Assembly (NCBI RefSeq): GCF_000143535.2
Contig: NC_037321.1
Span: forward strand, 806,001-870,000
Direction of reading: 5' to 3'
DNA: 64,000 nucleotides
Source of the DNA: Botrytis cinerea B05.10
Lineage: Eukaryota; Ascomycota; Leotiomycetes; Helotiales; Sclerotiniaceae
Shown one piece after another: positions 58,292 to 64,000 of this stretch. Positions within the stretch are counted from its first letter, which is position 1, and every line of letters begins with the position of its first letter. The position numbers were made by a program, and so were the translations under genes. Below the pieces are notes generated by a model. It was not told where the DNA came from, did not search any database, and saw only the letters and a program-made list of their open reading frames with translations.

Positions 58292-61020
58292 TCATAACCC
58301 CATAATACTCCCCAATCTATCTTGAATGCTCTTAACCTGCTCTGCTGTCATGACTTGACTTCCCATGAGATACACCACATTCCCGAGTATTCTCGCATGA
58401 ATATTCCATCCTCCATCTGTTCCCGCAACCTTGCCATCTAACAGATTTTCTCTCACTGTTTCTGTGACTCTTGACGTGTAGCCTCCTCCTTGCTCATCCT
58501 TGAAAGTGATAGCTAACACACTACCCAAAGCAATCACTCCATCTACCGACTCCAGATGAGAGATTGAGGTGACAAACGATTTACTCCATATACTCCAGAC
58601 CTGGTTATTTTCATATGCGTCATCCACCCGTGTTGGAGATTTAGAAACGAGTTTTCCTGCTTCTGGATTCCAGTCATTTCTAAATCCCTCCCACGCGCCA
58701 GTTTTATCGCTATCCAATTTTTCCATAGTTTCCAGACCTGCCCGTGCGACTTCGCAGCCAACAGCATGGCCGGTGTAACTATGTCCGTGTAGAAGTGCTT
58801 CGCTTTTTTCGTCGCCGAGGAATGCTTCGTAGATACTCTCGCTAGCGACGGTTGTGCAAAGGGGTAATAGACCCCCGGTTAATAATTTTGCGTGAACTGA
58901 GATATCTGGGTGAGTGTGTAGAAGTGTAGATGGACTAAAGTGTCCAAGACGGTAAAGACCTGTGAATACCTCGTCGTGGATGACGGGAAGTCCGCTCCAT
59001 TGGGTTGAGGAGGGCTCATGACCTTCAGGAGGAGGGTTGGCTTCACCGAGTAGTTGCTCAGGAATGTTGCGGATGACGTTTGTTAAGGTGCGTTGGAAAA
59101 GGGGGTCGCTGTAGTCTTTGTCAGAAAGGAGCTTGGGAGAGAATTAGACATATGACTTACCAGAATAGCATACCACCTGCCCCAAGGATAATTGGCTCCA
59201 AAACCAAAGCACCAAATCTCATCCCCTGTTCATTTGCCTTTCGAAGTTCGGCCAGAATAATTTGTTCATACTTCTTCTTGAGCTTGCTACTATCTCTCTG
59301 CGAACTGAACACACTTCCCAAATCATCATATGTCTCCTCAGTGTTCTGGCCGGATCCATCATAAACTACCCATTTCCCATCTTTCATCCAGGCTTTTGGT
59401 ACATCGAACCATAACCCTCTTCCTTTGTACCAATGCACCTTTTCGTTATATACGCTTCCTTCACTTAAATCCATAGCTCCAATAGTATCTCCATGGTAAC
59501 TGCCTTTCAACCCGATGATTCCAACCTGTCTACTCGTCTCGGGATTGTTTCCCCAACTGTAATGCTTACTAGCAGCAGTCAGAGCCATTTTAACAGCAAC
59601 TTCCATGCCGGTGCTACCGTTGTCAGAGTAAAAAACTCGAGAAAGACGAGGATTTTTGAGATTAGTGAGGAGATGCCCAGCGAGTTTGAGAGAGGGTGCA
59701 TGGATGGTGGATGCGAAGATGCAGTGTCCATAACGACCTGATGCATAGGCTGCGGCTAGGGACAGAGCAGGATTTCCGTGGCCTAAACCTTGGGTCCACC
59801 AGGATCCTGAACCATCTAATGTGGGCGTAAGGAGATTTCCTCGGGCTGGCTCTTGAGCTCTGGATTCGTGTTGGGTTGACAGAGTTTGGAAGTAATCTCC
59901 ATATGCGGAATCTATAGGGAGAATTGTTTTCGCTGACAGATGCTTCATTTGAGTGAATGGATACCATATCTTTTCGTGAGCTTTTGTGGCCATTTGTTCC
60001 AAATCTTCAATTCGTGCTATATTTCGTTGACTGGAAGCTTCCAGTAAAGCTTCGATCTCACCGGATTGAGCAACGCTCGAGTAGTAAGATGCCATGGATT
60101 CTTCATCTTCCTGGAGATTTGGTATTTGTTCTGGTGGAGGCGGGATAATTGTTGTGTTTACACCCTTTTCTTGAAAGTATTTGGATAGATATGCATAATT
60201 TCCGTACTTCTCTTCCTGGAATATCAAGACGGAGTCTACGTCATAACCTCGGAGATGCAAACCTATATCATCATTAGACCAGTACAATCTTCAAGAGTGA
60301 TTTTAGGGTTTCCTTCAAATTTGTCTGGGCAGGAACGTTCACTTACTTTCCCAAGCACTAATCGTTGCAGAGATCCCGCCTAATTTCGGATCACCGACCA
60401 GAAAAACTGGCATTCTCAAAGGTCTTAATGCATCTACTTGACTCGTACCAGAAGGTGTTGGTGAATGTACACCACCAGCACCTTCTACTATGACCATTCC
60501 TTTTCCTTTCTTTTCACTACTTTTTGTCCATTTCTGAACTTGATCTGAGATTGCTGTGACAATCTCGTGATCATTTGGAGGCTGCACGTGTTTTCAAGTT
60601 AGCGAAGGGAGATTCCTCGATCATTCATTCTTTTCAACCATCAAAACCAAGCGGCACCATTTAGAAATAGAAAACCAACATTCAGGAAATGGAACTAATA
60701 TTTAATCTCTCCGGGATTTAAGAAAAATTCACCAAACACACCTTCACACCCCTTGCCGCGATATGCGGACTAACAGCTTCCCCATATCTGAATAGGCATG
60801 CTATTTTCGACCCCTTTGCAAATTTCTCAATATGTATATCATCAGCTTCACTCAATGGTCCTGTCGAAACAGGCTTCAAATAATATGGGGTTTGCTTTTT
60901 GGCGAGAAGTTGTCGACAGAGAAGTGTCGAAAAGATAGTCTTTCCTAAAGATGTGTTGGATGCCGTTAGATGGTAGACAGGAAGCGAGCGTGAAAGGAGA
61001 GAGGGTGGTGGTTTATACAT
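58292..61020 (-). CDS. bioDA: Bifunctional dethiobiotin synthetase / DAPA aminotransferase (810 aa)
   Basis: Four exons: 60742-61020, 60347-60581, 59161-60262 and 58292-59108. Introns are 160, 84 and 52 bp, and every junction keeps frame. It performs two successive steps of biotin synthesis: amination of 8-amino-7-oxononanoate with S-adenosylmethionine, then ATP-dependent carboxylation and ring closure to dethiobiotin. The N-terminal dethiobiotin synthetase domain has the P-loop-like ASNTSLGKT near residue 21 and VIVEGAGGVHSP. The aminotransferase domain has GSTGMEVAVKMAL, SYHGDTIGAMDLS, the PLP-binding Asp584 in IHDEVF and the PLP lysine Lys613 in VHAKLLTGG. Exon 4 begins in mid-domain (DPLFQRTL). 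The basic N-terminus could be a mitochondrial presequence. The gene is divergent from bioF, 459 bp away, a known fungal arrangement. Fused BioD-BioA proteins are normal in ascomycetes. Confidence 0.95.
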
Positions 61021-61479
61021 TTTGACAAAAGGGAGAGGAAGAGAACAGTCGAACAAGTGAAAAGAAGCTCGGAGTTGAGTCAATTGCTGGTTCAAATTCG
61101 AACAATGAGGGGTGAGTAAAGCATGGTGGGGTCGCTTGCATGAATGACTAATAATTGTTTATCCAATTGGCTAATCTTAGCATTTACCCCTGAGCTATCT
61201 CCACAATAGCTTCAAACCATGCTAATATGATCTGCGGGAAATATCCATGCTGGCACGTATTCATCAATTCTGTGAATGTATCGGTTATGGGTACAGCTTG
61301 TCACCAGCTAATGCAAAATGAACTCTCGGCAAACTTCAACAATTCTTAAAGAACGGACCCGAGTCGAGAAATAATGACTCACGTATCAAATCATATCATC
61401 TCTTTACCTGTATCCAGCTGTACAATGTTACCACAGTTCTAATCACACACACACACATTTATCTCATAGCAAACCAAAA
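61021..61479. promoter_or_regulatory. Bidirectional promoter of bioDA and bioF
   Basis: This 459 bp gap must hold both promoters. It contains a palindromic CCAATTGG (61163-61170), which gives a CCAAT box in both orientations, and an ACACACACAC run close to the bioF start. A shared control of the two pathway genes is inferred from the layout. Confidence 0.6.
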
Positions 61480-63019
61480 ATGCCTACACTGGAAGAATCC
61501 ATGACCTCGGCACTCAAACGCCGAGCTCTGAAATCCTCGCTCAGAAATCTATCATTGCCATCTACCATACAAACTACATCTGGTGTTACACCAATCGACT
61601 TCTCATCTAACGATTTTCTCTCACTCTCAACATCCACACTTCTACATAATGAATATCTCTCACTTCTCCAATCTCATTTATCATCTACAACATGCGTGGA
61701 GTCCTCGTCATCTTCGAAACCAACCCCGCCAACTTTAGGTAGTACAGGGTCTCGTCTCTTAACCGGCAATTCTCCCCTCGCACTTGACCTCGAATCCCAA
61801 ATTTCTACCTTTCATCGCTCTCCATATCTCGGTTCTGGTGCTCTTCTTTTCAACTCAGGTTTTGATGCCAATTCTGCATTTTTTGCTTGTGTTCCTCAAA
61901 AAGAAGATGTCATCGTCTACGATGAACAAATTCATGCTAGTGTGCATGAAGGAATGAGAGGGTCACGTTCTAGCAAGTTCATTGCCTTTGAACATAACAA
62001 CGTATGCGATTTGCGGAGGATTCTGGATATTCTAAATCTAGAAGGGGGGAAGAGAAATGTATTCGTGGCGGTGGAGAGTTTATATAGTATGGATGGAGAT
62101 CTATGTCCGCTACGCTCTGTGGTCGACACTGTCGAGGATATTTTTGGGTTGGGGGGAATTACTGAAAGAGGAAGAGGATATATTGTGGTAGATGAAGCAC
62201 ATTCGACTGGTGTTTATGGACCAAGCGGTCGAGGACTCGTTTCTGAACTAGGGCTGGAGAAAAAGATATTCGCGAGGCTACATACTTTTGGAAAGGCACT
62301 TGCAGGAAATGGTGGTATGTTATTCACCTCTCCTTTTCAATGGATTTCCCACTGTACACTCAATCTCGCCACCTAATGATGAATATACTAAAGAAAAAAT
62401 AGCTATTATTCTAACTACCCCATTAACACGTCATTACCTCCTCAACTACGCACGACCCCTCATTTACAGCACTTCTCTCTCCACGCCCTCTCTCCTTCTA
62501 ATCGCCTCAGCTTACTCTCTTCTTCTATCCTCCTCCACAGGCCCCCTCCAATCTCATGTTCGTTCTCTCTCACATCATTTCACGTACTTACTTTCCCAAC
62601 TTCCTCATTCCCTCTACCTCAAACCACAACGCCAAAACCCCAAACCATACACGGAGGATCTAAATTGGACACCCATATTTTCTCTTCAAACACCTGAACC
62701 CAGAGATCTAGCCGCTTTTTGTCAAAAATCGGGTTATAACGTAAGGCCAATAATGAGTCCGACAGTCAAGAAGGGAAGCGAAAGGGTGAGAGTTTGTTTA
62801 CATGCTGGAAATTCTTTCGAGGAAATTGAGGGATTGGTACAGTGTGTTAAAGAGTGGATTGAGGTAATGGAAAAGAGAGTGAAGAGCCAAGTGGATGGGA
62901 CTTTGGAGACTTTCCCTCCACCGATCTCTACTTCGACGGTGGATGTTCAAGGAAGCAACGGCGCCGATTTAGGTGCAAGCTTTCAAGGGAAAACTCCAAT
63001 AGAGAAAGCAAAGCTATAG
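61480..63019 (+). CDS. bioF: 8-amino-7-oxononanoate synthase (483 aa)
   Basis: Two exons (61480-62314, 62403-63019) are joined by an 88 bp intron with an in-frame phase 1 junction. The enzyme condenses pimeloyl thioester with alanine, the first committed step of biotin synthesis. The alpha-oxoamine synthase hallmarks are present: SNDFLSLST near the N-terminus, GSTGSRLLTGNSP, the substrate-binding ESLYSMDGD, the PLP-stacking DEAHSTGVYGPSGRG and the PLP lysine Lys272 in HTFGKALAGNGA. The C-terminus is AKL, a PTS1 peroxisomal signal. Peroxisomal BioF is established in Aspergillus, which fits pimeloyl-CoA supply from beta-oxidation. Low-complexity Ser/Thr segments sit near residues 75-90 and 455-470. 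The neighbour bioDA supports the call over other alpha-oxoamine synthases. Confidence 0.95.
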
Positions 63020-64000
63020 GTCTACCGCGTGAAGAAGCCACATCTTGGTCAAACTTAAAATCTTCACACAACAACACAAAATTACGATAGAGCAAAGTAA
63101 GAAAAGCCAAGAATGTAGCCAAGTATCATCTGGAGCCAGCTATCAAACCAGGTATCATTTTCCGAAACAAAACTAGCAAATAACACGAGCCTAGAGCGGA
63201 AAATACCTTGAGATCTAAAACATTCCAAGAAACCTGCGAGCTTCTTCAACGGGGCGCTTAATAATGCGGACAAATGGATAATTAAAGTTCCAGTAGTTGT
63301 CACTCGGGTCTACGGGCCAATGTAGCAACCAAGAATTTTAGCGTCGGACCTCACACGTACCTATATGATTATTGCTACTCAAATCTCGCTTAGCATTTTC
63401 TCACAGGTAATCTCGTCTCTGAAATCTTTACTTTTCCAGCGTCTATTTAAAGAAGCATCTATCAATCAACCACCGCAATCCAACAGATTCCCAACAATCT
63501 ATCAGAGTCCAAATATCTCGGTGCTACTCCAAACGCCGATGCGATATCCGGAAGATCTTGACTACTTCTTACCTCGGCAATGCCAAGGATCATTCAGCCC
63601 AAGCTTCTGCACGGGCCGATCCACCTTCATGCCGTGACAGCGGGGAATTTCTCGCTTTGCCCCGCCAATCATCTGGGATAATTTTCAAAAGGACAATTCC
63701 CGGATATATAATTTGTTGAGGTGCCCCGCCGGATCATCTGGGGTTACATGAATGAGTTGTGTAAATAAACCCCTCACTTAGCTTGGTTTTGACGTTTGGC
63801 TTGTCTCCTTCCCGTTTGTCTTGTTGAGTCACGATTTGGTCTAGCTGGATGTTAGGTAGTAATGAGAGAGAAATCATTGGACAGTAGCTTGAGTTGGAAG
63901 TTGTAGATATCTTTCAGACTTTGGTTTCTTTTCTTTAATCTGTGTTACTTCACTTGATTCATCGAAGGTGAAGAGTGTGTTTACCTCCGTCAAATCCCTA
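63020..64000. other. Right flank of the window
   Basis: This is the bioF 3' flank and then intergenic DNA. A 20-bp-scale motif, TGCCCCGCC followed by ATCATCTGGG, occurs twice (63659-63682 and 63722-63746) with TATATAA between. No gene can be supported; a gene may begin beyond the window. Confidence 0.4.

Noticed and set aside
714..63019. Secondary-metabolite gene cluster (PKS/NRPS)
   Set aside because: Oxidoreductases and flavin monooxygenases are present, but no polyketide synthase, NRPS or terpene synthase core enzyme is found in the window.

Overview
The window is nuclear DNA of a filamentous ascomycete (Pezizomycotina). Introns are short, mostly 46 to 90 bp, with GT..AG ends and CTAAC/CTGAC-like branch points. 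Intergenic DNA is AT-leaning and full of short satellites, and the gene set is fungal (hexose transporter, bifunctional bioDA, Rad26/UvsD-type checkpoint protein, rhodopsin-like fungal membrane proteins). The flavour is Leotiomycete, perhaps Sclerotiniaceae; that placement is an inference from familiarity, not a search. I built the gene models by hand from reading frames and splice signals, and every multi-exon model below keeps frame across all junctions. I saw no tRNA, rRNA, CRISPR or intact transposon.

Layout. 0.7-5.2 kb: one large two-exon gene of unknown function (-). 5.9-7.2 kb: a bZIP transcription factor (-). 7.2-15.0 kb: a long gene-poor stretch with microsatellites. 15.0-16.7 kb: a highly codon-biased hexose transporter (-), followed by another 6 kb gene-poor stretch. 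22.8-27.3 kb: xanthine dehydrogenase (-). 29.1-33.9 kb: two divergently transcribed flavin monooxygenases, phenol 2-monooxygenase-like (-) and salicylate hydroxylase-like (+). 35.0-39.7 kb: housekeeping genes, CDP-diacylglycerol synthase (-) and an ATRIP/Rad26-type checkpoint protein (+). 40.9-45.3 kb: two related rhodopsin-like membrane proteins placed tail to tail. 46.0-47.8 kb: a secreted aspartic-protease-like protein that has lost catalytic motifs (-). 48.1-50.2 kb: a GMC oxidoreductase (-). 51.5-57.6 kb: three co-oriented accessory genes (+), namely a predicted amidoligase, a membrane-anchored NF-X1-type RING protein and a possible F-box protein. 58.3-63.0 kb: the biotin pair bioDA (-) and bioF (+), head to head.

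How they fit together. The biotin pair is a real pathway unit: BioF makes 8-amino-7-oxononanoate (its C-terminus AKL is a peroxisomal signal) and BioDA performs the next two steps. The two flavoprotein hydroxylases both belong to families that feed catechol-type products, so they may form a small aromatic-catabolism unit next to purine-catabolic xanthine dehydrogenase. The most unusual part is 51.5-57.6 kb, where the predicted activities (peptide-like ligation, RING, F-box-like) all touch on amide or isopeptide modification. Joint function there is speculation.
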